A stretch of DNA of 64,000 nucleotides from Bradyrhizobium sp. AZCC 1693 (GTDB taxonomy: Bacteria; Pseudomonadota; Alphaproteobacteria; Rhizobiales; Xanthobacteraceae), in contig NZ_JAZHSD010000001.1 in assembly GCF_036924745.1 (NCBI RefSeq), positions 7,315,001 to 7,379,000 of the forward strand, read 5' to 3'. Under the pieces are notes generated by a model. That model was given only the letters and a program-made list of their open reading frames with translations, was not told where the DNA came from and made no database searches. This document shows positions 35,434-45,192 of the stretch, one piece after another. Each line of letters opens with the position of its first letter. Position 1 is the stretch's first letter. The position numbers and the translations under genes are program-made.

Positions 35434-37395
35434 ATGCGCCTCGCGAATCCCCCTCGCTTTCCGCAGCCGGCCATTGGAATGACGCCTGTTTCGCAACTGA
35501 CCCGTCGCAATTACCTGATCGCAGCGCATGATGGGCTGGCGACCGCGTTTGCGCTGCTCGCAAGCTTCTATCTGCGCTTCGAGGGCGGCGAGGCCTTCTA
35601 TGCCCGCCTGCCGCTATTGCTGCGCATTCTGCCGCTGTTCGTCGTCTTCAGCGTCGTGATTTGCTACGTCTTCAACCTGACGACGACGAAATGGCGTTTC
35701 ATTTCGCTCCCCGATGCGCTGAACATCCTGCGAGTGGCGAGTGTTCTGACAGTAGCGCTCATCGTGCTGGACTATGCCTTCATTTTCGCGGCATCGAGTG
35801 CCAAGGCGCCGGTGCTGTTCGGCCGCATCACCATCGTGCTCTACTGGTTTCTCCAGGTGTTCGCGCTGAGCGCGCTCCGTTTCGCCTATCGCTATTTCCG
35901 CTATTCGCGCGTTCGCCGCCATGCCAAGACCGAGGGGGCGTCGTCGACCCTGTTGATCGGCCGCGCCGCCGACGCCGAGGTGTTGTTGCGCGCGATCGAG
36001 AGCGGCGCCGTCAAGCAGCTTTGGCCGGTCGGCGTGCTGTCGCCGTCGGCCGCGGACCGCGGCCAATCGATCCGCAACGTGCCGGTGCTCGGCGGGATCG
36101 ATGATGTCGAGGACGTGGTCCGCGACTATGCCGGGCGGGGAAAGCCGATTTCGCGGGTCGTCATGACGCCGTCGGCGTTCGAGCCCGAGGCGCATCCCGA
36201 GGCGGTTCTGATGCGGGCCAAGCGGCTCGGCCTGTTCGTCAGCCGCCTGCCGTCGCTCGAAAGCGGCGACGTGCCGCGGCTGACCAATGTCGCCGTCGAA
36301 GATCTGCTGCTGCGGCCGAGCGAGAAGATCGACTACGCGCGGCTCGAATCGCTGGTGAAAGGCAAGGCGGTGATCGTCACCGGCGGCGGCGGCTCGATCG
36401 GTTCGGAGATTTGCGACCGCGTCGCGACCTTCGGCGCCGCGCGGCTATTGGTGATCGAGCATTCCGAACCGGCGCTTTACGCGGTGACGGAGGCGCTGAC
36501 GGCGCGCGCGGCCAATGCCGTGATCGAGGGCCGAATCGCCGATATCCGCGATCGTGACCGGATCATGAACCTGATGCGGGAATTCAAGCCCGATATCGTG
36601 TTCCATGCCGCCGCCCTGAAGCACGTGCCGATCCTCGAGCGCGACTGGAGCGAGGGCGTCAAGACCAACATCTTCGGCTCCGTCAACGTCGCCGACGCCG
36701 CGCTGGCGGCGGGCGCGGCCGCCATGGTGATGATCTCGACCGACAAGGCGATCGAGCCGGTGTCGATGCTGGGCCTGACCAAGCGTTTTGCCGAAATGTA
36801 TTGCCAGGCGCTCGACCATGACCTGATGACGCAATCGGACGGCAAGCCGCACATGCGGTTGATCTCGGTGCGGTTCGGCAACGTGCTGGCCTCCAACGGA
36901 TCGGTCGTGCCGAAATTCAAGGCGCAGATCGAGGCCGGCGGCCCGGTCACGGTGACGCATCCGGACATGGTCCGCTACTTCATGACGATCCGCGAAGCCT
37001 GCGATCTGGTGCTGACCGCGTCGACGCACGCGCTGACGCCGGCGCGGCCCGACGTCTCCGTCTACGTCCTCAACATGGGACAGCCGGTCAAGATCGTGGA
37101 AATGGCCGAGCGGATGATCCGCCTGTCCGGCCTCGAACCCGGCATCGATATCGAGGTGGTGTTCACCGGCATGCGGCCGGGCGAGCGGCTGAACGAGATC
37201 CTGTTCGCCAGCGAGGAGCCGCCGGTGGAGATCGGAGTCGCCGGCATCATGGCAGCCAAGCCGAACGAGCCGCCGATGCAGACGCTGCGCAAATGGCTCG
37301 CCGCGCTGGAGGAGGCGATTGCGCGGGATGACCGTTCCACCATTCGGGCGGTGCTCAAGGATGCCGTGCCCGAGTTCGGCTCGAACGCCGCCTGA
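35434..37395 (+). CDS. Polysaccharide biosynthesis nucleotide-sugar dehydratase (FlaA1/CapD/WbpM family)
   Basis: 653 residues. Four N-terminal membrane helices (about 25-130) are followed by a CoA-binding-like linker (STLLIGRAADAEVLLRAIE) and a C-terminal extended SDR domain with VTGGGGSIGSEICDR. The catalytic Tyr of usual SDRs is replaced by Met in PVSMLGLTKRFAEMY, the S-M-K arrangement known for WbpM/PglF-type UDP-GlcNAc 4,6-dehydratases. It would make UDP-2-acetamido-4-keto-6-deoxyhexose for O-antigen sugars such as QuiNAc, FucNAc or bacillosamine. Start uncertain: an in-frame ATG at 35479 (MTPVSQLTRRN) is as good. Confidence 0.9.
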   Translation: MRLANPPRFPQPAIGMTPVSQLTRRNYLIAAHDGLATAFALLASFYLRFEGGEAFYARLPLLLRILPLFVVFSVVICYVFNLTTTKWRFISLPDALNILRVASVLTVALIVLDYAFIFAASSAKAPVLFGRITIVLYWFLQVFALSALRFAYRYFRYSRVRRHAKTEGASSTLLIGRAADAEVLLRAIESGAVKQLWPVGVLSPSAADRGQSIRNVPVLGGIDDVEDVVRDYAGRGKPISRVVMTPSAFEPEAHPEAVLMRAKRLGLFVSRLPSLESGDVPRLTNVAVEDLLLRPSEKIDYARLESLVKGKAVIVTGGGGSIGSEICDRVATFGAARLLVIEHSEPALYAVTEALTARAANAVIEGRIADIRDRDRIMNLMREFKPDIVFHAAALKHVPILERDWSEGVKTNIFGSVNVADAALAAGAAAMVMISTDKAIEPVSMLGLTKRFAEMYCQALDHDLMTQSDGKPHMRLISVRFGNVLASNGSVVPKFKAQIEAGGPVTVTHPDMVRYFMTIREACDLVLTASTHALTPARPDVSVYVLNMGQPVKIVEMAERMIRLSGLEPGIDIEVVFTGMRPGERLNEILFASEEPPVEIGVAGIMAAKPNEPPMQTLRKWLAALEEAIARDDRSTIRAVLKDAVPEFGSNAA

Positions 37396-37439
37396 TCTTT
37401 TTTAGGTGTCCGCCTGCCGTGCGGGCCGTTTCGAAAGCC

Positions 37440-38645
37440 ATGATGCAGAAGTCCGGAAAAGTCGTCGTCGTCAGCCAGCATTATCCGCCAGATCCGAGCA
37501 CGACGGCCGCGATCATGGCGGCGATTTCGGAACGCGTGGCGCGGGAAGCCGAAGTTTTGGTGCTGTCGGGAACGGCAGGCTCCGCCGCCAAAGCGGTAAC
37601 CGGCATGCCCGCGGTCGTCGAGATCAGGAATTGGATGCCGGGCAAGGCCGCATTGCTCAAGCGCGCCCTGGCCGAACTGCTGTTCACGATCCGGATGTTC
37701 GCAGCGCTGTTGGTGAGACTGCGCCGCGGCGACGTCGCGCTCACCGTTCCCGCACCCTTCATGCTGCCCTACGCCTTTGCGGCCGCCGCCAAATTGAAAG
37801 GCGCGAGGTCGGTGCTGATCATGCACGATCTCTATCCCGACGTTCTCATCATGGCGGGCCTCCTCAAGCCGCATTCGTTACCGGCGAAGGCGATGCGCGG
37901 CCTCAACGCGCTGATGTTTCGCGCGCTCGATGCCGTCGTCATCATCGGCCGCGACACCGAAAAGCTGCTGCTGCGCTATGGCGGAATGACGAGCGACAAG
38001 ATCCGCTTTATTCCGAACTGGGCGACGCTTGCGCGCGGCGTTCGCGCGGTCGATCCTGATAATCCCTATCGCCGTCCGCTTTCCGCCCGCTTCGTCGTCG
38101 GGCTTTCAGGCAATCTCGGCTTTACCCACGACCCCGTCATCGTATTCGAGGCCGCGCGCCTGCTGCGCGACGACAAGGATATCCACTTCCTGCTGTCGGG
38201 CTGGGGGGTGGGCTTTGATCAGTTGCGCGAGATGCAGTCCGAGGCAAAGCTTCCGAACGTCACGCTGGTCGATCGCGTCGAGGACGATCAACTGGAGGCG
38301 TTTCTTTCCGCCGCTGATGTCTGGATCATTCCCTACCGCAGGAACGTCGCCGGTGTATCGGTGCCCAGCCGGTTCTACAATCTGCTGGCGATCGGCCGCC
38401 CGGTGATCCTGGTTTCCGAGCCCGATGCCGAGGCGGCGCTGACGGTGATCGAACACGATGTCGGCTGGGTCGTCGAACCCGGCAGAGCCGATGAGCTCGC
38501 GAAAGCGATCCGTCGCGCCGCCGGCGCCAGGGATCCGCAGCGTGCCGAGCGCGCGGCCGAAATCGCAGGACGATTCGACCTTGAGACCGCCATGACCGGG
38601 TATTGCGGCCTGATCCGCGAGCTTTTGCAGAGGAAGCCGGATTAG
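37440..38645 (+). CDS. Glycosyltransferase family 4 (WbuB-like)
   Basis: 401 residues. GT-B fold: VVVVSQHYPPDPSTTAAIMA at the N-terminus is typical of WbuB-like L-FucNAc transferases and related O-antigen enzymes; the acceptor-side helix VLIMHDLYPDVLIMAGL follows, then LSGNLGFTHDPVIVFEA and WIIPYRRNVAGVSVPSRFYN. Cytoplasmic, membrane-associated. A GTG seven codons upstream is an alternative start. It follows the WbpM-like dehydratase by 44 bases, so likely uses a 6-deoxy amino sugar. The stop overlaps that of the convergent initiating transferase by three bases. Confidence 0.88.
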   Translation: MMQKSGKVVVVSQHYPPDPSTTAAIMAAISERVAREAEVLVLSGTAGSAAKAVTGMPAVVEIRNWMPGKAALLKRALAELLFTIRMFAALLVRLRRGDVALTVPAPFMLPYAFAAAAKLKGARSVLIMHDLYPDVLIMAGLLKPHSLPAKAMRGLNALMFRALDAVVIIGRDTEKLLLRYGGMTSDKIRFIPNWATLARGVRAVDPDNPYRRPLSARFVVGLSGNLGFTHDPVIVFEAARLLRDDKDIHFLLSGWGVGFDQLREMQSEAKLPNVTLVDRVEDDQLEAFLSAADVWIIPYRRNVAGVSVPSRFYNLLAIGRPVILVSEPDAEAALTVIEHDVGWVVEPGRADELAKAIRRAAGARDPQRAERAAEIAGRFDLETAMTGYCGLIRELLQRKPD

Positions 38646-39664
38646 CCCAACGATGATTGCCGCCGCGAGAAGCGGTGCATCAGAAGCGCCGTGGCGATGC
38701 CGCCGACGATGAAAAACAGGATTGCTGTGGCCGTCGACGAAGTCATGGCCGAGCCGATCGCCAAAGCGGCAAGCAGGATGTTGAGCGCAAATACTTCGCT
38801 CACCACACGCGATACGGAAATCCCGTTGTCGGTAGCGCGTTGGTAGAAATGGGTGCGATGCGCCGCCCAGAACGGCTCGCGCCGCGCGACGCGCCGAAGC
38901 AGCGTGACGGTGGCGTCGGCGAGATAGTAGAGCGGCAACAGCAGCGCCGCCGCAATGTGCTGATGCCAGGCGAGCTGCAGCAGACACCAGCCGGCGAGCA
39001 GGCCGATCGGCAGGCTGCCGACGTCGCCGAGAAAGATTTTCGCTACCGGCCGGTTGAAAGGCGCAAAGCCGAGCATCGCCCCGAACAGCGCCGCGGCGGC
39101 GATCGTCGCGGGCGCGGGAAGTTCGGCGAGCCAGCCGAGCAGAACGAGCGCGCCGGTGACGGGCACGATCTCGGCGACCGTCATCAGATCCAACCCGTCC
39201 ATGAAGTTGACGAGGTTCACGAACCACAGGCCTGCGAGCAACAACAGGCCGCGCTCGAGCCAGAGCGGGCAGGCCGGAACGATTCTCAGGTTTTCGGGCG
39301 CGGCAAGGAGCACCGCGGCGACGGCTAATCCCTGCAGCAATAGCCGCGGCACTACGGGGATGGATTTGACATCATCGGCAAAGCCTACCGCCGCGATGAA
39401 CAGCATCGCGCCGAATATCGCGGCAGGAATTTTCATTTCGGCCGCGCCGGCAAAGGCGATGACCGCAACGGCCGTGACCAGTGTGGCCGCGATCACCGCG
39501 ATGCCCGCGCCCTGCGGCGTCGGAATGCGATGGGACGAGCGCGCATTCGGCCTTGCCAGCGCTATTCGCACCAGCAGCGGCCGGATCGCCCATGTCAGGA
39601 CGCCCGACAACAGCGCCGCCGGCACTGCGGCGGCCAACGACAGCAGTAGTTGCGAACTGGCCAT
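38642..39664 (-). CDS. Undecaprenyl-phosphate sugar-1-phosphate transferase (WecA/WbpL/MraY family)
   Basis: 340 residues, about 10-11 membrane helices. Family motifs are in order: RIPTPQGAGIAVI, the Mg-binding aspartates in AAVGFADDVKSIPV, FVNLVNFMDGLDLMTV, and KIFLGDVGSLPIGLLAG, then AHRTHFYQRATDNG near the C-terminus. It moves a HexNAc-1-phosphate to undecaprenyl phosphate, starting O-chain synthesis. With the WbpM-like dehydratase nearby, a WbpL role (QuiNAc/FucNAc-1-P) is plausible. Start placed at 39664; upstream in-frame sequence belongs to a shadow of the next gene. 29 bases behind the flippase-like gene, so probably one operon. Confidence 0.9.
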   Translation of the reverse strand: MASSQLLLSLAAAVPAALLSGVLTWAIRPLLVRIALARPNARSSHRIPTPQGAGIAVIAATLVTAVAVIAFAGAAEMKIPAAIFGAMLFIAAVGFADDVKSIPVVPRLLLQGLAVAAVLLAAPENLRIVPACPLWLERGLLLLAGLWFVNLVNFMDGLDLMTVAEIVPVTGALVLLGWLAELPAPATIAAAALFGAMLGFAPFNRPVAKIFLGDVGSLPIGLLAGWCLLQLAWHQHIAAALLLPLYYLADATVTLLRRVARREPFWAAHRTHFYQRATDNGISVSRVVSEVFALNILLAALAIGSAMTSSTATAILFFIVGGIATALLMHRFSRRQSSLG

Positions 39665-39693
39665 TCTATCCGCGTGGAAAGTTGCTCGAAAGA

Positions 39694-40653
39694 TTATTTG
39701 GGAACTTCGATGGCCACCGTGCCCTGCGCGGCCTTCTCGGCGCTCAATATCCAGACCAGTCCGCCGACCGCGCCGACGATGAAGGATACCGCGCCGTAGA
39801 GCAGGGAGATGTTGACGCCCTCGTTGGCCATCAGGCCGGCATAGCCGAACGCCAGCCCCATGGTGGCCTCGCGGACGCCCCAGCCGGCAATCGAGATCGG
39901 CAGCATGGTGATCAGCATGACCGGCGGAACGAGCTGGAAGATCTGGCCGAACAGCACGGGGGCTGCGATCGACTGCACCACGCACCAGGCGATGACGACG
40001 GCGAGCACATGCACCAGCAACGACAGCACCGCGACTTTCGGGCCGTGAACGCGGCCGAACAGCACGCGATTGGCGATCACGGAACAGGCGTGGATGTGGT
40101 GGGTGCCCCACCAGTGCTTCAGCCACGGCCACGGCAGCCGGCCGAGCAGAAGAAACCCGAGGCCGCCGGCAAGGGCTGCGAAATCGACGAAAAGCAAGGC
40201 CGACCTGCCGTGCGGATCGGTGATCAGGCGATAGCTCCAGGGCAGGCTCGCGACGATGACAACCGCGAGCGCGATCAGGCCGATGGCGCGGTCGACGAAG
40301 ATGGAATAGGTCGCAGCCCGCCAGCCGGCGCCGCTGCGGGCCACCAGCCACAGCCGTACCGCGTCACCGCCGATCGAGGAGGGCAGCGTCTGGTTGAAGA
40401 AAGTTCCGATCACATTGAAGCGCATCGCCTGCCGGGTCGGCAGCGGCGCGCCGCACTCCGCGCTGATCTCGCGCCATCGCAGCACGCCGATGAATATCTG
40501 CAGGAACGTCACGGCAATCGCCACGCCGATCCAGCCCAGGCTGGAAACGTCGATGCGGGCGACCAACTCGGCAAGGTCGACCTTGCGCAGCGAGAAATAC
40601 AGCAGCGCCGCCGAGACCAGTATCTTCAACGTCGAAAGCAGGATACGGCGCAT
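39694..40653 (-). CDS. Flippase-like / lysylphosphatidylglycerol synthase transmembrane family protein (UPF0104)
   Basis: 319 residues, about eight membrane helices. Family traits: KILVSAALLYFSLRKVDLAEL, FLQIFIGVLRWREIS, NQTLPSSIGGDAVRLWLVAR, YSIFVDRAIGLIALA, and PISIAGWGVREATMGLAF near the end. The SIGGDAVR and GWGVRE segments are hallmarks of the AglD/MprF-N-like family, proposed to transfer or flip lipid-linked sugars or phospholipids. Start at 40653 with CGGGCGAG upstream; the longer frame has an uncharged N-terminus unlike the family. Cotranscribed with the initiating transferase. Confidence 0.85.
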   Translation of the reverse strand: MRRILLSTLKILVSAALLYFSLRKVDLAELVARIDVSSLGWIGVAIAVTFLQIFIGVLRWREISAECGAPLPTRQAMRFNVIGTFFNQTLPSSIGGDAVRLWLVARSGAGWRAATYSIFVDRAIGLIALAVVIVASLPWSYRLITDPHGRSALLFVDFAALAGGLGFLLLGRLPWPWLKHWWGTHHIHACSVIANRVLFGRVHGPKVAVLSLLVHVLAVVIAWCVVQSIAAPVLFGQIFQLVPPVMLITMLPISIAGWGVREATMGLAFGYAGLMANEGVNISLLYGAVSFIVGAVGGLVWILSAEKAAQGTVAIEVPK

Positions 40654-40865
40654 CTCGCCCGTGCCAAGTTTGAGAGAAGTATTAGCGCAAATTCGGCGCC
40701 AATTTCGCCGCCTTGGTATGGTTTTCGGGCCGGTCTGGCAATAGCTCACCCAAAGGTATTCAGAGATGGAAACTATAGAGACACGGACGCGTTGCAATTA
40801 TCGAAGCTGATGAGATCAGCCGGAGGAGCGCGCCCGGCTTGTCGCGGAAATCTTCGCAAGCGCGG

Positions 40866-42333
40866 CTAGGTCGAACATTTCGGCAATTGATTGGTATCCG
40901 CCAGCTGTTTCGCGCGCCATTCAATGCCCCAGCTTTTTGACGCGCGCTCCAGATCCGCGTGCGTGACCTCGGGATGGTGCTGGCAGATCTCGTTGACCGC
41001 CTCATGATACTTCGCTTCGACGGAACTCGTAACCGCCAGGGTTTGCTTGATCAGAAATCCGGTACTCTTCAGGTAGGGAAGGATCACCCGCGAACTAACA
41101 ACAGCCAACAATATGGCGGGGGCAACATTCAAGGCGAGCAGAAAATAGGCACGGGTGCCCTGATGGCGTGTTGGTATCCAGCGTTGCTTAAGATGAAGCA
41201 ATGCTCTCCCGGCGGAATTGATCGTTTCTCCGGCAATCAAGCCAGCGATCGGACAGATCGCCATGAAACTATACTGGCCGGTGAAATGGGTGGATATGCG
41301 TGTGCTGAAACATGACGTAGTACCAGGAAAGTCCGCCAGCCAGCAGGATTAGCGCTGAGATCACTGAGCTTCTCTTGTGAAACCACAGCACAACGAGCAC
41401 ACAGGCCGCGGCCCATGCAAACAGTTGAAAATCGAAATTGTAGGCCCACTCTAGCCGGTATTTGACCAGCGACGGATAGTTCAACCAGTCGGCTGCAGAC
41501 ATGAATCTCTGGTTTGGGTACCAGACGCCGCCGGGGACGCGGGCGTCGAACGTTCGCGCGACGAAGATATCGAGCAGCCGAAATCCTCCGCTCCTTACTC
41601 CTCCGAAGAGCGACATCACCATGATGATGGTAGCGGAAGCTGCTGCAACAGGGGGTGCGGATATCATGGCGACGTCCCTGATGCGGGGCCTGCCGCGGTA
41701 CTGCCACCACAGCCCGATCATGATGATCCACGACGACATGTAATAGAACCAGTAATTCATGCAGGTGAGGAACATCGCGACCAGCGCGCCGGCGAGATAG
41801 GCCGGCCTGTTGTTCTTCAGGTATAGGACGAAGAGCAGCGGTGTCGCATTGAAGAAGACGAATTCGAACGGCATCGTATGCGTGACGCCGGGAAAGAACA
41901 GAAAGAATTGGGACAGTGCGAGAAATGCCGTCGCAAATGCCGCGACAAGCAAGTCACTGAATAGAAGATAGACCCAGAAGAAGAAGCAAAGCGCGCCGAT
42001 ATTGAACAGAACGATCGACAGAATCTCCAACGGAAGGGGAGTTGTTGCCCCGGCGCGCACAAACAATTCCGCAACCAGCAAGAAAAGGCCGGGATTCTGA
42101 ATATCGTATATCGGCAGATACGCATCAACGGCGCCGGGGCCGGCCCTGGCCATGGCGCGCTGGTGTATATTGACGAGATGGCTTTCGTAGTCGGGCTTGT
42201 CGGCGATCCATGCGATTGCTGACACTTCGGGCTTCAATCGAAGCCAACCGATATAGTTGGCAACCGCTAGCGAGATCAACAGAAGCGCCGCGGCAAGCAG
42301 AATGCGGGCGCCCCTGATTCCGTCAAATTGCAT
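40866..42333 (-). pseudogene. Polytopic membrane protein of the O-antigen locus, frameshifted
   Basis: One protein split in two frames. The first part (from 42333, MQFDGIRGARILLAAALLL) has about nine membrane helices and runs to LSWYYVMFQHTHIHPFHRPV, stopping at 41269. The second part continues with TGQYSFMAICPIAGLIAGE, a further helix (YFLLALNVAPAILLAVV) and a soluble tail ending NQLPKCST. Removing one C from the CCC at about 41288-41290 joins them as HTHIHHFTGQYSFM. Combined length is about 490 residues. The layout (many helices, His-rich loop near the last third) recalls membrane glycosyltransferases or other O-antigen membrane enzymes, but I do not recognise the family. GC content is lower than in the LPS core genes. 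Confidence 0.7.
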
Positions 42334-42395
42334 TCGTTAAACCTGTTGGAGGGTGACGATGTCAGCGATGGTTTTAGTGCTCGCGGAATGGATGT

Positions 42396-43214
42396 TTATT
42401 TCGATCCACAGACCGTCCACGAATATCCGTGCCGATGGTGCAACCGCACATTGCTGAAACCTGCGTCGCAAAGCAAGGCTTCGGCTTCATCGCGTGAATA
42501 ATATTTCGCCCAACGGGGGTTGATCTGGTCTAGAATCACGAGGCGGCGCTCGGCAGGCGGAAAGCGCATATAGACGTTCGAGAGATAGTTTGAGAGAGGC
42601 AATGCCGGGATCAGCCGCGTGAGGGCCGCGTACACCAGAACCACCGGGTAAAGCATCCACGACAGAACTTCGTTCACGATAACCGGCAGGTTTCGCGTGA
42701 TCGTGCGCACGGGAACGAAGATGCTCTGATAGGCGCGGCTGCCTTCGCGGCCGTACAGCCAAACAAGCATCTGGCCGCCCGGCCGTAGTGCCTCATAGGC
42801 TGCCTGCACAACGGGCCCCGGTTCCGGAATGTGATGAAGCACGCCGATCGACAGCACGATGTCGAAATCATCCCTTGGAATGGCTTCGCCTGTCACATTG
42901 AAACAACGTACCCGCTCGCCGGCATGGGCGGTGTTGCGGACCAGCACGTCGTAAGCCCGGCTCGGTTCGACGGCGGCCACCGACGCTGCGCCGGCGGCGA
43001 GCATCATCAGGACGATCCGCCCGGTACCCGAGCCGATGTCGGCGCATTTGCGGTCCTTGATATCTTCGAGTGTCAGAAACGGCGCGATGATATCTGCAAA
43101 TAGTTCGACGCTGCCGTAGTAATCCGGATTCTCCGTATGGCGCGTCCATTGTTCCCCGAAGTCGCTGATCGTCTGATCGCGAGCGCTGTCTCTTGTCCCC
43201 GGATCCAGCTGCAT
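42396..43214 (-). CDS. SAM-dependent methyltransferase (class I)
   Basis: 272 residues. Motif I is IGSGTGRIVLMMLAAGAASV, with the acidic residue of motif II in VAAVEPSRAYDVL and motif IV in DIVLSIGVLHHIPEPG. The N-terminal segment includes FGEQWTRH, a phrase common in methyltransferases of polysaccharide loci. The C-terminal part (about 170-272) has hydrophobic stretches (WMLYPVVLVYAALTRLIPAL) that may bind the membrane. Substrate unknown; likely a sugar hydroxyl or an intermediate of O-chain synthesis. 25 bases behind the AsnB-type gene. Confidence 0.85.
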   Translation of the reverse strand: MQLDPGTRDSARDQTISDFGEQWTRHTENPDYYGSVELFADIIAPFLTLEDIKDRKCADIGSGTGRIVLMMLAAGAASVAAVEPSRAYDVLVRNTAHAGERVRCFNVTGEAIPRDDFDIVLSIGVLHHIPEPGPVVQAAYEALRPGGQMLVWLYGREGSRAYQSIFVPVRTITRNLPVIVNEVLSWMLYPVVLVYAALTRLIPALPLSNYLSNVYMRFPPAERRLVILDQINPRWAKYYSRDEAEALLCDAGFSNVRLHHRHGYSWTVCGSK

Positions 43215-43239
43215 TATTCTGGTACGTCCCTTTTTGTCC

Positions 43240-45183
43240 TCACGTCCCGACGTCGAGCATCTTCAGGTCAGCGTGGGCGGCCGGGGTGGATACCACATGG
43301 CGCGACCATGTCCTGGAGATCCCGAAATGCAGGATGGGCCAGATCGCATAGGAATGGTCCCGTCGACCCTCGGCGTGTTCCCGCCAAAGCAGCCGCGCCT
43401 CGTCCGCTACGATGAAGGGGGCGAGGGCATCTGCTTCGCGTTCGAAAATTCGCTCGGCGGTCGGCCGCAGCTCGTGGCGCAGCAGTCCGGCCAGCGGTGC
43501 ATTGAAGCCACGCTTGGCCCCTTCGGTAACGGCTTCGGGAGCTTTCAGCCGCCGGGCGAGCCGCCGCAACAGGGCCTTCTTTTCTCCCTGCCGCGCAAGC
43601 AGCAGATCGGCATGGCATCGACCTGCGAAGTCCATGATCCGCCGGTCGAGAAGCGGGACACGCAGCTCGAGTGATTGGGCCATGCTCATGGCGTCAGACT
43701 TCAGCAGAAGTCCGCCCGGCAGGTGCCAGCGCTGATCGGCGAGCAGACAACGATCGATGAGATCGCCTTCCGCGTTTGCAATTTCGGCCTTGTAGCCGCG
43801 GAACGGATCCTCGTCGAGGAGAGGGCGCAGCGCGCTGCCGTAGAGTTTGGAAAGCATGAACTGCGGGACGTAGCGCCGCCAGCAGGCATGCGCCTCGAGA
43901 GGACCGCTAGCCATGCCGAAGGCAAAGCGGAATGCGATGGCCGATAACGGAAGCCGTTTTTGTCCTGCCGCTCCGAAGCGGTAGAACAACTGGCCGACCT
44001 CGTTCCAGGCGCCTGACGGCAAAAGCGGGCCGAGACGGGCCGCCCACTTCGATGCGGCATATGTCGGGTAGCCTGCAAAGAACTCGTCGCCGCCGTCGCC
44101 CGTGAGCGCCACCGTCACGTTCTTCCGCACTTCCTGCGAAAGCAGGAGCAGCGCCAGCGAAGCCTCGTCACAGGACTGACCATCATAGTGATGGACAACC
44201 GTCGCCAGCAGTTCGCCAAGATCGGAGCGCATCTCGATAGGAACGGAATGAAGTTTGGCGCCAATCGCGTCCGCCACCCTGCGGGCGAGCGGCGTCTCGT
44301 CGAATGACTGGTTGGCGAAGCTCGCGGTGAACATCGGCAGCTTGCCGTCTGACCGGTCGGCGCCGAGAGCGACGAGCGTGCTATCGATGCCGCCGCTGAG
44401 CAGAACGCCGACGGGGACATCGCTCACCAGCTGATCGGAAACAACCCTGGTCCATAGTTGTTCAAGCTCGACCGTCGCGTCGTCGATGCTGGTGATCTCA
44501 GCCGTTCGGGTCGGTCGCCAGAATTGCCGCTCGGTTCGCTTGCCTTCGCGGTAGGTGACAACGGTTCCCGGCGCGATCTGGTGCACGCCCTCGTACGTGG
44601 TGTCGCGAGGGCCGACGTAACCCATCGCGAAGAAGGCATGAAGTCCCTGCGCCGAGATCTGGCGGGATTGAGCCGGATCGGCGAAAATGCCCTTGATCTC
44701 GCTCGCGAAGCGAACGACGCCGCTGTCTTCGGCATAATAGAGCGGCTTGATGCCGACGCCGTCCCGCGCGAGCACCAGACACCGCTCATCGCGATCCCAG
44801 AGCGCGACCGCGAACATGCCTTCCAAGCGATCGAATATCCGATCACCCCACGCGAGGTAACCCAACGGAATGACCTCGGTGTCGCAGCTGGTTCGGAATG
44901 TGAATCCGAAGTCGCGCGCCAGTTCAGCCCGGATCTCCCGGTCGTTGTAGATCTCTCCGTTATAGCTGACGATCACGCGGCCCGAGGGATCGGTGAAGGG
45001 CTGCCGCCCGTCGGGACTTAGATCCCTGATCGCGAGCCTGGCGTGGCCAAGCGCTATCCCCGGCGCGATCAGGATGCCGCTGTCGTCCGGGCCGCGATGG
45101 TGCAGGGCCGCGACCATGGCGCGCACCGTTTCCTCGCGGGCAAGGCGGCGATCGCCAGAATAGATCCCCACAACGCCGCACAT
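43240..45183 (-). CDS. Asparagine synthase-type glutamine amidotransferase (AsnB/WbpS-like)
   Basis: 647 residues. N-terminal class II glutaminase with Cys2 as nucleophile (MCGVVGIYSGD), HHRGPDDSG, and VSYNGEIYND; C-terminal synthetase domain with the PP-loop VLLSGGIDSTLVALG and LTGDGGDEFFAGYPTY. All catalytic parts appear intact. Housekeeping asparagine synthesis is possible, but a gene of this type inside an O-antigen operon usually amidates a sugar carboxylate (as proposed for WbpS). GAGG precedes the ATG. Flanked by a glycosyltransferase and a methyltransferase on the same strand with gaps of 9 and 25 bases. Confidence 0.9.
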   Translation of the reverse strand: MCGVVGIYSGDRRLAREETVRAMVAALHHRGPDDSGILIAPGIALGHARLAIRDLSPDGRQPFTDPSGRVIVSYNGEIYNDREIRAELARDFGFTFRTSCDTEVIPLGYLAWGDRIFDRLEGMFAVALWDRDERCLVLARDGVGIKPLYYAEDSGVVRFASEIKGIFADPAQSRQISAQGLHAFFAMGYVGPRDTTYEGVHQIAPGTVVTYREGKRTERQFWRPTRTAEITSIDDATVELEQLWTRVVSDQLVSDVPVGVLLSGGIDSTLVALGADRSDGKLPMFTASFANQSFDETPLARRVADAIGAKLHSVPIEMRSDLGELLATVVHHYDGQSCDEASLALLLLSQEVRKNVTVALTGDGGDEFFAGYPTYAASKWAARLGPLLPSGAWNEVGQLFYRFGAAGQKRLPLSAIAFRFAFGMASGPLEAHACWRRYVPQFMLSKLYGSALRPLLDEDPFRGYKAEIANAEGDLIDRCLLADQRWHLPGGLLLKSDAMSMAQSLELRVPLLDRRIMDFAGRCHADLLLARQGEKKALLRRLARRLKAPEAVTEGAKRGFNAPLAGLLRHELRPTAERIFEREADALAPFIVADEARLLWREHAEGRRDHSYAIWPILHFGISRTWSRHVVSTPAAHADLKMLDVGT

Positions 45184-45192
45184 GGTTGCACC

